Position numbers and translations under genes: made by a program
The notes under the pieces: model-generated
Told to the model about the DNA's origin: nothing
The model's input: the letters and a program-made list of their open reading frames with translations, nothing else
The model's database searches: none
Part shown: positions 1-12,021 of the stretch, piece by piece
Position numbering within the stretch: the first letter of the stretch is position 1
Layout of the letters: every line of letters begins with the position of its first letter
Assembly: GCF_030272615.1 (NCBI RefSeq)
Contig: NC_081412.1
Location: 697,676,156 to 697,740,155 of the forward strand
DNA: 64,000 nucleotides
Source: Cryptomeria japonica
Taxonomy: Eukaryota > Streptophyta > Pinopsida > Cupressales > Cupressaceae
Direction: 5' to 3'

Positions 1-320
1 GTTAAAACACAAAGATAATTGTACCTCGCTCATGGATGAGTGCTAGTATAGACTCATGATGCAATGGGAAGGCCTAGAATGGCAAACCAACAACCTTGTC
101 ATCACAAAAGGATTGTTTGGGTTTGCATGAGACTTGGATGGGGCCGGGGGTTCAGGAGAGGTTACTAGGATAACCCAAGATGGGGGTCGAGACCTATGGA
201 GGCCTACCAAAATAACCATACCAAGCTATGTGATGACACTCTTCCCTTATGGTCACTAGTGTGTAGCCTTGTTGGTATCACCTGAATTTTTTTGTGGAGT
301 CATGTTCTGCGAGTATATGT
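1..320 (+). repeat. LTR fragment, matches 34606-34925
   Basis: This segment aligns closely with 34606-34925 inside the long LTR at 32385-35714. Shared strings include GGTCGAGACCTATGGAGGCC and the ending CACCTGAATTTTTTTGTGG. The match stops at about 320, where a new sequence beginning TGTAGACACC starts. I read it as the part of a 5' LTR that lies left of an insertion or recombination point. The rest of that LTR would be outside the window or deleted. Confidence 0.75.
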
Positions 321-1334
321 TGTAGACACCTAGAATTAATATTTAATTAATTTAAGCCTTTCAACATAATTAATTGATTTAATTGGGTTATCCTTATTCC
401 TCCCGATATTAAATAAGTCTAATTTAATTAATTCTATCACTATTGTCCAATAATTAATTTATCAAAAAATTAATTATTCCCTTATTCTTCTAAAGTCCCC
501 TCCAATAATTATTTCCTCTAAACCCACTTAGTTAATGAATTCTAATTAATTAACCTAGTCATGTGATTCCTACAAATCACTTTTCCTAATCCCACTCAAC
601 CTAATTAATCCTCCTAGAATCTCTCATAATCATGCTTATCATTATTCTCCAATTTTCAATTCCCACTCATGTCACATCAACATTGAGTCTCTCAAAGAAA
701 TTTTAATTTTTTTGAATCTCTCAATGCATCCTTATTTTGGAATTTTTAATTCCTCATGTTTGAAATTCAAATTTCTCCCCCCTTTCCCTAAATAATTTTA
801 TATTCATGTTTATTTTCTCAAGGCACCCTTGATCCACACCATCTATCTCAAATCAATCTCAACCCTCCATAAGGAAATCAATCTTGGCCCTCCATTGGCC
901 TCCTCCAATCTATAAATTGGAGCCTCTTCTCCTCACAAATCCACTTCTCATGCATTGGCATGCTACCTATTTCTCCTTGATCCATTTCCATTCTTCTAAT
1001 CTTATGCTGCTAATTTTCCCTTCTATTCTATCACATCCTCAGCATGTCCTCATAATCCTTCATTAAATCCAAATCTATCCATTTCTATTTAACCCAAATC
1101 AAATCCTATCAAATCCATTAATCTTGTTCAGCAGAGGAGATCAATCCACATCCAAATCAAGCAAGGAGTACATCAAGTGGAGCATTAAGGGCGCATCCTC
1201 ATCATCCACTTACTTCATCAAGCTCAATCCAAGGGAGAGGTAAAATAGTAAGGCACAAATGGTTATTCTTTGTGTTTTATGTGTTTTATTTGAATACTAA
1301 CCATTAATCCTACATTGCTCATTTTCCCCTCTTC
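321..1334 (+). repeat. Putative 5' LTR of plus-strand Tat-like element
   Basis: The segment begins TGTAGACACC exactly where the older LTR fragment stops. A primer-binding-like sequence follows at 1339. The right end is uncertain: CCTACA at 1309-1314 would give TGTAG/CTACA inverted ends, while TCTTCA at 1329-1334 lies closer to the PBS. The body is AT-rich with many TTAATTAA runs. No second copy was found in the window, so the LTR call rests on position, the ends and the PBS. Confidence 0.55.
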
Positions 1335-1338
1335 ATTT

Positions 1339-1357
1339 TGGCACACCCGATGGGACC
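1339..1357 (+). other. Primer-binding site candidate
   Basis: TGGCACACCCGATGGGACC starts with the TGG that pairs to a tRNA CCA end. It sits just inside the putative LTR, as expected for reverse-transcription priming. I did not identify the tRNA. Confidence 0.5.
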
Positions 1358-1868
1358 CACGTCCTAAATTTAACAAAAAAATTGAATTTTTTGTGAAGGT
1401 TTCTCGCAAGTTCATGCTTCAGTGCAAGCACACGTGCATTGACGTGACTGCTTGCTAGATCAGCGCAATTGTTTTCTAATCACCTATCTCCTCTTCTTCA
1501 TTCTTTCCATTCTTCTCACTTCTATCTCTATTTTGTAAAATCTAATCAAAAAAATAAAAAAAATACACTAGATTAGCTGTGTTTTTTATTTTCAATTATC
1601 GCTTCAGCGTGACCACTTTGCGATTAGTGCGAGCGTTTTGTTGAAAATTTGAATTTGAATATTTGGGTGCTAACTCTTGTTGTTTTGACGCAAGCACCCG
1701 CGCAATAGCACGATTGCATAGATCAGCACGATTGCAAATTTTTTTGTTTTTTATTTTTGTTTTCCTTTTGTTATCTGCTATCTGTTTTGCGCTAATACTA
1801 TCATTTAGTGAGACTTCTCGTGGATTAGCACGACTGTCTACTAATCAACGCGACCGCAGGAATAAACC

Positions 1869-2069
<201 letters not shown>

Positions 2070-3090
2070 CTTCACTCTGTTTTCATCCAAACTTCACTAG
2101 ATCCCCCACATTCCTTAAGGACCTTATCCCAAATTCCTTTTTTTTAAAGTCTGGAATCCCACATTTCCCTATTTTAAGGGTTTGCCATAACTTCTTCCAA
2201 ATTTATCCAATCACCCCCAAATTTTGCCATATTGTTTATCTCCAATTTTTGCTCCTTTGTCCCTCTTTGACAAATTTTTCCATTCCTTCACCTTGATTCT
2301 AAAATCCCCATTTTATGCTTTCCTATCCCTTAGAAAGTGTCAAAACCCTAGTCAAACCCCAATCACCCATCAAATTTTCCCCCAAATCCACATTTTTCTT
2401 TAGTAAAAAAGTTTTTTCTTTTGCAGGATGTTTGTCAAAGACTTCATTTTCAAACTACTAATCAAGTGATTTTGTAGGTTGCCTAGGAGGTTCAAGAAAA
2501 CATTGTGATTCTTTTATTAGGCACCTAGATCTAATTAGGGGGTAAAATAATCTTGTGTTTTATTTGTCTTGAAGAGTCAAAGGGTAGGAGAGTATGCTCT
2601 TGCCTATCTAGGCAATTAGAAATCTAGACCCCTTTGGTCTTTTCTAGGAATATTGCTTGTGTTACCCTTAGCGGGCCTGCCCTCCTGAGTTGCTCTTATA
2701 GCCGGTGAGAGGGGAATGACCCAAGTGAGTACATCTAGACCTGGGGTTCCCAATTCACTATAATAAATAGGCCATTGAGATTGAAAGAATCAATGGTTGG
2801 TTCTATTTGAGAGTTCACTCTCACATTGGGTGCTTAGTAGGATCCTAGAGATCTCAATCACGCTTGCATGACTACTAAGTTATTGGTGCTTCGTTGGTCT
2901 ATAGGCCTCAATTGTGCTTGTGCAACTACAAAGGGTAGTTCCTAATGGGAAACCATACTAAATACCTTGTGCATAGTGGCCAAAAACCTTCTAGTCTTTG
3001 GTGCAAGAGGTCGGACCTCCGAAGCTGCCCATATTTTCATGGCCCTTAATAGAGACACAAAGTTCACCATGAGGATTTTTCATGGGAATT

Positions 3091-3150
3091 GATGCTTGGC
3101 TGCCCCAGAGAAGTGAGTTTCGTGGAGGGGAGCCAGTGGGGTCAAGCATC
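3091..3150 (+). promoter_or_regulatory. Conserved leader hairpin (plus-strand element)
   Basis: The RNA-sense arms GATGCTTG and CAAGCATC pair perfectly. Inside them GCT pairs with AGC and CCCC with GGGG, with a single-base bulge on one side, a longer bulge on the other and a loop of about 20 nt (AGAAGTGAGTTTCGTGGA). The nested element has the same hairpin at 24518-24576. It may be a packaging, dimerisation or translation element of the genomic RNA; this role is inferred. Confidence 0.5.
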
Positions 3151-3599
3151 TAAGTGTCTTTTCTGGGTAAGCATAGCTGAGAAATCAATTGGGATCCATT
3201 GACTATTGTCTTTTCTCGCCATAGGATATGTTGTGAAGGAGCATGAGTGTCTTTTGAGTCTAACTTCTTTTGATCATTGTGTTTTCTTTACCTGACATCT
3301 CTTACCAAGTCCATTCCCCACAACCAATCAATCATCCCTCTTTCCAAATTCCATCTTGTCATCATCGAATTTTTAATCCATTTCTATCTATCCAAGAAAT
3401 TCCCAAATCCCAAAACCACTTTCATCCATTCAAACAATCATCCTCCGTCAACCAATATTTTTGTCCAAATCATTCATCCAATTTTGGGTAGCCTCCCCCT
3501 TTATTCTTCCTATTATCTATCCATTCTTCCACAAGCATTCTCCCTTTAATCCAATAAAATCTCCTAAATTCCAATCAATCAAATCCATCCATCTTCCTA

Positions 3600-3860
3600 A
3601 TCCGATTATCCAATCCTCCATCAAGCAATAATCCAATCAAATCAAATCCAATCTAATCCAATCCAATCCAATCCAATCCAATCAATAAACCAATCCAATC
3701 TAATCCAATCCAATTCAATCCAATCCAATCCAATCCAATCCAATCCAATCCAATCCAATCAAGTCCTAATCCAAGGACCAATCCAATCAAATTAAGTCCT
3801 AATCCAAGGACCAATCCAATCAAATCAATTCCAATCCAAATCCAAATCTAATCCAAATCA
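3600..3860 (+). repeat. CCAAT-type pentanucleotide repeat
   Basis: Degenerate tandem AATCC/CCAAT units dominate this stretch, with a perfect run near 3720-3760. The repeat sits directly upstream of the first coding remnant of the element. Confidence 0.85.
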
Positions 3861-3986
3861 AATCAAATATAATCCACCATCATTTGAAGCCAAGTCCTAA
3901 TCCTCATCTTCATTTAACATCATCTTCATAATTTTTCTCATCCAAAACATATTCATCCAATTCCAATCTAATCCTTCACTCTCAAC

Positions 3987-4610
3987 ATGACTACCCAAAA
4001 TTCCAAAGCTTGGTATGAGAAGACACTCATGGAAGTTCACGAACCCACCTACCAAGTCAATCCCATAATCTCTCATCCACCTATCATACCTTCATCCATC
4101 TCACCTCAACACATTGCACCTAATCCTAATCTATACCATATCTCCCATCCTTCCTCTACCTTTGACAAGGGAAATCCATCTTATTCCTCATTTGTATCTC
4201 CATATTATCCCTCATCTGCATTTATACCTTCATCTCCCCCCCATCCATATCTCGATCCCCATCCTTTCACAACACATTCATTACCTCTACTCCCCATCCA
4301 AATCCTTTTGCACCATATTCCTCCAAGAATTAATCCTAATTCCCCAATCCATTATCCTAATCCTCCATCCAATCCCAATCCAAATCCCAATCCCCCATCT
4401 AAACCCCATTCCCCATCTAATCCCAATTCTCCATCTAATCCTAATCCTCCAAAATCCATATACAATAATATGGTTTCTTTAAATAATTTTATCACATCCC
4501 CTAAAGCTCAAATTGTGTTTACACAAGATGAGTTACCTACTAGTGTGATCCAACATCAATATGATCCTTTAATGATTGTGGTTATCATAAATGATAGTGC
4601 GATAAGATGA
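3987..4610 (+). pseudogene. Gag-region remnant, Pro/Asn/Ser-rich
   Basis: The frame of 207 codons starts with an N-terminus that shares EPTYQ with the first ORF of the nested element. It then becomes a low-complexity tract of Pro, Asn, Ser and His made of SNPN-like repeats. Its last 50 residues already resemble the segment before the protease. The capsid core and nucleocapsid found in the nested element (about 21300-20500) are absent, so most of gag seems to have been lost and replaced by expanded repeat. The frame ends at a TGA that a single C to T change from CGA would explain, just before the protease. Confidence 0.5.
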
Positions 4611-7600
4611 ACATTAGTGGACACTGGTTTGAGCCTTAATGTTTGTAGCATTAATCTGTTGCATAAGATCAATGTTGATACATCCCTTATTAATTCTGAT
4701 TATCTTACTATCTGGGGCTTCGACAATGTTGTTAAATCTTTGCTAGGTATCATCACCTTGCCTATTAAGGTAGGTCTTGTTACTTTACCCATACCTATTC
4801 ATGTCATGTCTGGGGATTTGACATATAAATTTCTATTAGGGAAACCTTGGATTCATAGCATGCAAGTTGTACCCTCTACATTGCATAGGCAAGTTAAATT
4901 CATGTACAACAATAAAACATATACCTTGGTAGGTGACACAAATCTCTAGGCTTGTTTGCAAACATCATTGTCCAAATCCTCTTCAATCAATTCTTCCCCA
5001 ACAATCTTAGATGATACTTCCAAAGCCTCTACTCCCACTAGTGTGTTTGTTTCTTGAAATACATCTCATGCCAATAACTCCTCAAGTGAACCTAAAGTTC
5101 TTAAGGAAGAACCTTCCCAACTCGATTCTACCACTAAGGATGCCTTCTCTCTTGAAAATATTCTTGTAGAAGATGATTGGGGATCCCTTGACTTTACTCC
5201 TACCTTTATAGGAGAATATATAACTCCCCTTAGAGAACCCAAGGTCGAAAAGAAGAAAGAAGAAGAAGACCCTAAAAAGAAATCCACTTTATCTGGACCA
5301 TTGAGTAATAACTTTGTGGCAGTTTCTCAGACTTTGTCTCTCTTGACTTCTGATTTGGAGGATTTTGATCCTTCACTTTATGAAAATCCTCCTTCTCTAT
5401 CAAAAATGGCTAACCTCTATGGTCCTGGTTTTCACATCTTAGCTAGGTGTGGATATAATGGTAATGGATGTGGTGCTTAAGAACAAGAAATAAGGGTTCC
5501 CTTGGAAAAAAACTTCCGTGATATGACATTTGGACTTGGCTATGATCCTTTTGAGCATACTAAATCTTCCAAGAGACTGTCTATTAGTGTTAATGCCATC
5601 TCTACTTCTCTCTCAATAAAATATCCATAGTATATTGATTATGAATCTTCTAGTGTCTTTGCTTTGGATGTTTTTTCTACTGATGATTCCTTAGTTGAGC
5701 TCCTAGGATCATACGACAACCGTCCTCATTATCACCATAATCGTGGTTTTCCCTATTGTTTAAATGCATAAGCCTACTTTGGGAAAGAAAGAGATAATGA
5801 TGAGATAGTTAAGAAATTTCCTCAGTTGCAAGATACTCCACAACAAAGTAATCTCCTCATAAGTGACACTATTGATATAAGGATGGATCCTCATGTTGAA
5901 GACAAATTTATTAACATAGCGAAATGTCTTGATAAAGAAGAACAAAAAAATATTCCGAATTGTTACATGAATTCCCTAAAATCTTTACTTGGATATATTG
6001 TGACATGCCTAGTATTGATCCTAAGATTGTCACTCATAACATTGTCTTAGTTCCTGATACTAAACCTATGAAGCAAAAGATTTGAAAGATGAAACCTAAA
6101 GTAGCATTACTTGTTAATTCTAAGATTGAAAAATTATTGGATGCTAGATTCATTCATCCTATCAATTATTCTCCATGAATTTCAAACATTGTGGCAGTCG
6201 CTAAACCTGATAACAAGATAAGGATGTGCATGGATTTTTGAGATCTTAATAAAGGCTCTTTGAAGGATACTTTTCCTTTCCCAAATATAGATATGATAGT
6301 GGATTTTGTAGAAGGTTGTGCTTTATTATCCTTCATGGATGGATTCTCAGGATATAATCAAATCTTCATTAATCCTCAAGATCAATATAAAACAACTTTC
6401 ACCACCCCTTGGGGAATGTTTTGTTGGGTTATGATGCCTTTTGGATTGAAAAATGAAGGCGCTACCTATCAACGTGCTATGACCCTTATCTTCCATGATT
6501 ACATGCATATGATCTTAGAAGATTATGTTGATGACATCCTAGCTAAATCCATTCTTCGTGTAGATCATGTTAAGATCCTTTGACAAGTATTTGAAAGAAT
6601 TCATAAGTACAACATGCACTTGAATCCCTGAAAGTGTGTTTTATGTGTGGATAATGGTAAATTATTAGGATTCATAGTCTCACATCATGGAATTGAGGTG
6701 GATACAAAAAAGATAGATGCCATTGTTAATATGCCACCTCCTAAAAATGTTTCCCAGCTAAAAAGCTTACAAGGGAAGATTCAATCTATTCGTAGGTTTG
6801 TTTCTCAACTTGTGGATTGTACCTTTCCCTTTACTTAATTTCTTAAAAATAATATCACCTTTCAATGGAATGAAGATTGTCGTTAAGCGTTTGAAGACCT
6901 AAAAACATATTTGGCCAATCCTCCTATTCTTCAACCCGCTGACCCTTCTAAACCCTTTTTGCTATACACAAATACTTCCCTTCATGCTCTTGTAGGCTTA
7001 TTGGCACAACGTGATAAGGATGGTAGAGAATGTCTGGTTTATTATATAAGTCACACTCTGCTTGATTATAAAGTTTGATATTTTGCAATGGAAAGGTAGT
7101 GCCTTGCTTTAGTATTTGCAACCCAAAAATTAAGGCATTACCTTTTGAATGCTGAGGTCCATGTTATCATTAAATTTGATCCTCTAAAACATCTTTTTCT
7201 CTAAAATTGATCTTTCAGGATGCTTAGCCAAGTGGGTTATGATGTTGACAGAGTTTGATCTTAAGTTTGTCTCGCAAAAGGAAATAAAGGGTCAAGCGTT
7301 GACTGATCACTTAGTTGAGGCTCCTTCACCTTTCTCCCTACCTAATCTAGAGTCTTTTCTCGATGAATACATTTTCTCTACCAAGATTGATGAGGTTTGG
7401 GAATTATATTTCAATGGATCTAGGTGTCGTATAGGATTAGGGGTAGGGGTGATTCTAATCTCTCCTAAAAAGAAACCTATCCCCTTATCATATCGTCTCA
7501 ATTTACTATGTACCAATAACATTGCTAAATATGAGGCTCTTATAGCTAGAATTCAGGTAGCCTTAGCACTAAATGTGAAACATCTGCATATTTATGGAGA

Positions 7601-7869
7601 TTCTCAATTAATCATAAGACAAGTGACAGGAATTTATCAAGATAAGCAAGATAAATTATCACAATATAGAGATTTAGCTATATCCTTGTTACAAAAGTTC
7701 GATTCTTATACCATGGAGCCTGTTCCTTGAAAAGATAATCGACATGCTGATGCAATGGCATGTGTAGCCTCTCTTGTGTCTTTAGAGGACCCCTTGGTAG
7801 ATCTCAAATTCATTATTCACAACCTCATTACCCTGGCTATTGCTGATAATCCTAGTGATGTGGAATATT
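4611..7869 (+). pseudogene. Ty3/gypsy pol, part 1: protease, G-patch, RT, RNase H
   Basis: Aspartic protease comes first, with LVDTGLSLN at about 4615 and LLGKPWIH near 4835. A degenerate G-patch (ILARCGYNGNGCGA) follows near 5440. Reverse transcriptase runs from about 6060 to 7200 with FMDGFSGYNQ near 6340, MMPFGLKN near 6430 and the catalytic YVDD near 6523. RNase H follows (YFNGSRC near 7400, YGDSQL near 7590, HADAMA near 7745). The reading is broken by many stops, mostly TGA or TAG where a single transition from CGA, CAA or CAG would explain them, plus a frameshift near 5990. The coding sequence stops at 7869 and resumes at 27326, on the far side of the nested element. It is clearly inactive. 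Confidence 0.9.
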
Positions 7870-7874
7870 GTTGT
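7870..7874. repeat. Target-site duplication GTTGT, left copy
   Basis: GTTGT directly precedes the TGTAGA end of the nested element and recurs at 27321-27325 after its TCTACA end. A 5-bp duplication is the normal signature of LTR retrotransposon integrase. Confidence 0.93.
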
Positions 7875-9364
7875 TGTAGATAGTAATTCGGAAATCATCA
7901 AAGCAAATAGATATTAGCTAACCACAAAGCCAAATTGCAATGAAATAAATCCTAATTACAATCAATAGAAGAATTGAAAACAAGACATTCAAAATAAATG
8001 AAAATCCATCACCAATGTCTCTTCCAATTGACCTCCATTGTCCTTCTTTCTCCTTCAAATTATTTTGTTTGTGGATCTCACCTACAAGTGCAAAATGCAA
8101 GTATGAAAGCAAGCAAGATTGACAAGATGAAAATTGTAGCATAAGGATACTAGAAGCATGGTTGATTGATTCAATCTTTTGATTGCAGAAATTCATCCAA
8201 TTTATAGACAAATTGGAGAAAAGACCAGATTAGCATGAGGAGATTAGAAAGGAAATTTCAAATCAAGAATGACAATTATGAAAAATTATGACAAATTGAC
8301 ACTTTCTATGCGAAATTGTTTGATTGATAATTATGACAAATTGCTATGTCAAAATTGATTGATTGACAATTATGACAAATTATGACAAATTTGCTATGTC
8401 ATTCCCATGAAATTAGGAGAAAATAGAAAATTAGAATTACTAGAAATTAGGAAATTAGAAAATTGATGAAAATTAGGAAATTAGGAATTAGGAGAAATTA
8501 GTAAATTGGAAAATTAGGTAAATTAATTAATAATTTTTCATTCATTAATTAATTCACAAAGAGAGGAGAAATTAGTTAGCCAATTAAATAAACATTTAAT
8601 TGTGACAAGAAGACTTAGGATAAATAAATAAATTATTTAACCTAGAGGGAAAATGACAAACAAGGTTAAATGAACAAATCATAAAACCTTAGAAGATGAA
8701 TTAGAAATGCAAGGACGACAATTAGGTCTTGATGTAGGATTGATTTGATCATGATTCTAATTAACAAAGGACCAATGTTGACAAACGATTTGATTGATAA
8801 ATGCACCAATTGACAATTAACAATGACTAATTGATCCAAATTGGCATGATTGAGAAGGATGATGATCGATGACAAATCGATCGCAAGATTGAAAATGACA
8901 ACGATCGATGACAAATCGATTGTAAAATGACAAGATTGAAAATGTCAACGATCGATGACAAATCGATCACAAGACGACAAGATTGATGACAAATTGATCG
9001 CAAAATGACAAGATTGACCAGAGGACAAGGGTCGATGATGAATCGATCACAAGATGACAAGATTGAAAAGAGGACAAAACCCTATTTAGGATTGATGATG
9101 TCCAAAATAATGACAAATGAACATGCACATTGATGCGACAGGATAAAATCGACCAAAATCATGACTGAAGATTGTTATCGACAAGACCAAATTCGAAAGT
9201 GAGACAAATGAAGAATGCAGAAGAAGGACTCGATGCTCGAAAATGATAAAGACCAAGTACACAACATAGAAGAAATGTTAATGTGACGCAAAAACCTAAA
9301 ATAAGGCAATGCGCCAATGTTAAAATATGACTCCGCAAGCGTTGACCAGTTTTAGACGTCTACA
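7875..9364 (-). repeat. 3' LTR of nested element
   Basis: The LTR is 1490 bp, beginning TGTAGA and ending TCTACA, and nearly matches 25834-27320. A polypurine tract abuts its inner end at 9365. It contains AT-rich ATTAGGAAATTAG-like repeats (8400-8530) and, at about 8860-9065, tandem copies of a unit with the palindromic core GATCGATGACAAATCGATC. Reading frames on either strand across these repeats are not genes. Confidence 0.95.
8860..9065. repeat. LTR subrepeats with palindromic core
   Basis: There are about five units of roughly 45 bp, each with a core like GATCGATGACAAATCGATC (arms pair, loop GACAA) followed by GCAAGATGACAAGATTGA. The solo LTR has about three units, which accounts for much of its shorter length. 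Repeated palindromes in the U3 side of an LTR could be transcription-factor sites; no factor is recognised. Confidence 0.8.
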
Positions 9365-9384
9365 TTTTGCCCCTCTTTGAGACA
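9365..9384 (-). other. Polypurine tract of nested element
   Basis: On the minus strand the bases before the 3' LTR read CAAAGAGGGGCAAAA then TGTAGA. This is a typical plus-strand primer for gypsy elements, and it fixes the 3' LTR at 7875-9364 and the element's direction. Confidence 0.88.
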
Positions 9385-9737
9385 ATGCGATATTAAGCAT
9401 TGTTTCAAAGAACAATAATGAAAATGCCCTAGACAATAACAATGACATATGCATGCCCCCTCGAGGAATTGGCCGGAAACATCTAGAAAAGAGGCCAATT
9501 GATCGATAAGAATGATAGAACATGATAGGAGCAAACAGACTGAAAATTGGGGATCGGATGCATAAATGACAAGCAATTGAAGGCACAAAAGACTGCGACC
9601 AGCATGAGATGGAGAGAGTGCACGTCCATCTATGCACTGACAAAGATCTATAAATGAGACAAAGAGAGTGAAAAGAGCTCATTTGCACTAGCCAAAGAGG
9701 AGGATTTGTTGCTCTAGAAAAGGATGCTTGTAGAGAG

Positions 9738-9815
9738 ATGGAAAACATTCCAATAGCAGATCACCTCGGGGAATGTGTATGCACCTACAGATGACCGGAT
9801 GACATAGGAGCAGCG
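9738..9815 (+). pseudogene. Possible first exon of antisense PMD gene
   Basis: An ATG at 9738 opens 26 codons with two likely decay stops, ending at AGCG followed by GTATGT, a good plant splice donor. The PMD body begins about 370 bp downstream. The second PMD copy also seems to have a short exon upstream of an intron. The exon call is tentative and rests only on the donor site and position. Confidence 0.3.
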
Positions 9816-10212
9816 GTATGTATCTCAAAAACCCATATTGTCAATTTTATGAATTTGACTTGCTTGCGGGACATTGCGGGGCCCACAGAGAATGCAGAAA
9901 GTAACTTATGTGCCTATGTGAGTGCATCCTGCGCTTGTGTAGGGTATCCTATGCTTGTGTAGGGTACACAAGTGCAAGTTTATGCAACATAGGCACAGGA
10001 TACAACACACAGGCACAGTTGTGCACTGGGAACTCAAATTTGGTCAAAAACAGCATGCAAATGATCTGAAAAAGGGGGATAAGGGTAGGATAGGTCAAAA
10101 TAGATTATAAACACCTTGATTTGGACATGAAAAAAGGAAATGTAGCCCATAGGAGCAAACCCTAAAACTGACAAAATGTGCCCCAATTGTGATGCAGAGT
10201 CGATAGTATCCA

Positions 10213-12021
10213 TTGATCACGCGGGAGAATCAACCTGACTGCTTCATGTTACGACATAGACTCAGGAGCACGAACAGAGATACATTAGCAGGACTTGGAA
10301 TATACTATATCACATTCATGCCCAAGATTAGGGCAAACACAAGACTACTTACCGCATTGGTAGAGCGATGGCATTCAGAGACCTCCTCATTCCATCTGGC
10401 GATTAGAGAGGCGACTGTGACACTAGAGGGTGTATGGTGTATCCTCCGCATTCCAATTCATGGGGAGATGATAGAGTATGACCTAGTGATAGGGAGAGAT
10501 GCTTTGTGCAGATTATTTGAGTGTGACATAGATGATCTGGATATCGTAGAGAGGGAGATTGGTTGGGAGACCATGGCATCAGAGTACGATCGACAATATG
10601 TGGTGATAGCCATGGTTATAGCATGCCTATTAGTAGGAGATAGACGAGGACATGGATTCCCTATTGGATGGGGAAGAGTGCTAGAGTGGATGGCGATAGA
10701 GGGGACGGTGTACGCATGGGAACCATGTGTACTTGCTATGCTATATTTTCAGTTGCATCAGATAGCATATTAGGGAGTGCAGACTTTGAGCTGTGGAGTC
10801 ACGCTGTTACAGGTATGGGCATTTGAGTACATAGCCATATGTCGATCGATTGCAGAGAGATAGGTATTACCACACCAACCATATGTGTACTGCTATGGGG
10901 GAGTACTGAGATAGGGTCCTTTCAGATACATATTGTATTGGCGACATGAGCTAGACAGATTGAGAGAGTTTACATGGAGGCCATATCTTGATTGCCCTGG
11001 ATGGTCAGATGATAGTGATGAGCTACCGTATTGCAGACAGGAGAAATACCTGATTGGGCGACCAGTGAATCGCTAGAGAGTGATTAAGATGTACCTGCCA
11101 GAGAGAGTCGGATGACAGTTTGGAGAGAGGTAGGATGTACCTAGAGGGACTGCACACTTTGCCCGATCTCACAGAGAGACAAGTCAGTGGGGGAGGATGG
11201 TTCAGCCACACATAGCCTATGCTAACTTCACATAGCTATAGCAGAGATAGTGGGATTGGAGATTAGATGTGGTGGATGTCGGGATGACAGAGGAGTATGA
11301 GCAATGGTTTGCATGACGACAGCCAGTGCCATTGACAAATCCGGATATTCCAGTACCTAGGAGACAGGAGGACTTCCCACTCGCTGAAGAGGAGGAGGGA
11401 GATGATGAGGATAGAGAGGAGGATGAGGATGGAGAGGATGAGGGGGATGACAAGGATGGAGATGACGAGGATGAAGATTATGAGCCAGATTCAGTCGATC
11501 AAGAGTCATTGCAGGATATACCCATAGAGTTGGAGACAGCTAGGATAAAGGAGATGGAGATGTGCAGGGCTACCATAGCGAGTCAGCATGATCACATTAC
11601 GACATTAGAGAGACCAAATGCTATCTTGAGGACAAAGCATGATCAGTTTAGAGCAGAGATAGCCAGACTCATAGCGGCTCGAGATACAGCAATAGCCCAG
11701 GCACAGCAAGAAGGGCAGAGAGTCACTGAGTACATTGGGTCGATTAGGGATGCCAGTGCATGTGAGATGGCACAGATGTTGGTAGAGACCAGAGAGGAGA
11801 TACGCCATTGGAGGACACTATATGATAGTGTAGTTCCACCAGAGCAGAGAGCAGCGTCATATCGGGCACGATCAAGGACAGAGAGCAGGGCACGCTCTCG
11901 GAAGTCAGTGAGCAGCATGGGGGTGAGTGGACCTATGAGACCACCACAGCCAGGACCTGGGGTGGGAGGGACATCATCCTTGAGACATGGAAGGGATGAG
12001 GAGGACAGAGGGAGCACCTAG
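10213..12021 (+). pseudogene. Antisense PMD (MAIN-like) gene of nested element
   Basis: One uninterrupted frame of 603 codons runs opposite to gag-pol and is broken only by stop codons (first at 10771). Residues 1-330 resemble the plant mobile domain, an aminotransferase-like fold of MAIN proteins and some transposons. Recognisable pieces are ALVERWHSETSSFHL, ATVTLEGVWCILRIPIHGE, VWAFEYIAICR and RYILYWRHELDRLREF. An acidic Glu/Asp tract follows at 11380-11480, then a predicted coiled coil (11530-11830) and a basic Arg/Ser tail. The last 231 codons are open. No frameshift was seen, so the protein was kept until recently. The function is unknown; the acidic tract and coiled coil suggest protein binding in the nucleus. 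Alternative: a host gene captured by the element. Confidence 0.8.

Noticed and set aside
3270-3549. Small plus-strand frames before the pentamer repeat
   Set aside because: Low-complexity His/Pro/Ser composition in the leader; no counterpart frame in the nested element.
8666-9060. Frames rich in RSICHRS or FVIDHC in the LTRs (also at 16349-16727 and 26622-27084)
   Set aside because: They are shadows of the palindromic subrepeats in three LTR copies; the unit number changes and there is no domain.
11643-12017. Minus-strand frame of 124 codons opposite the PMD coiled coil
   Set aside because: It is the shadow of the plus-strand acidic and coiled-coil coding region.
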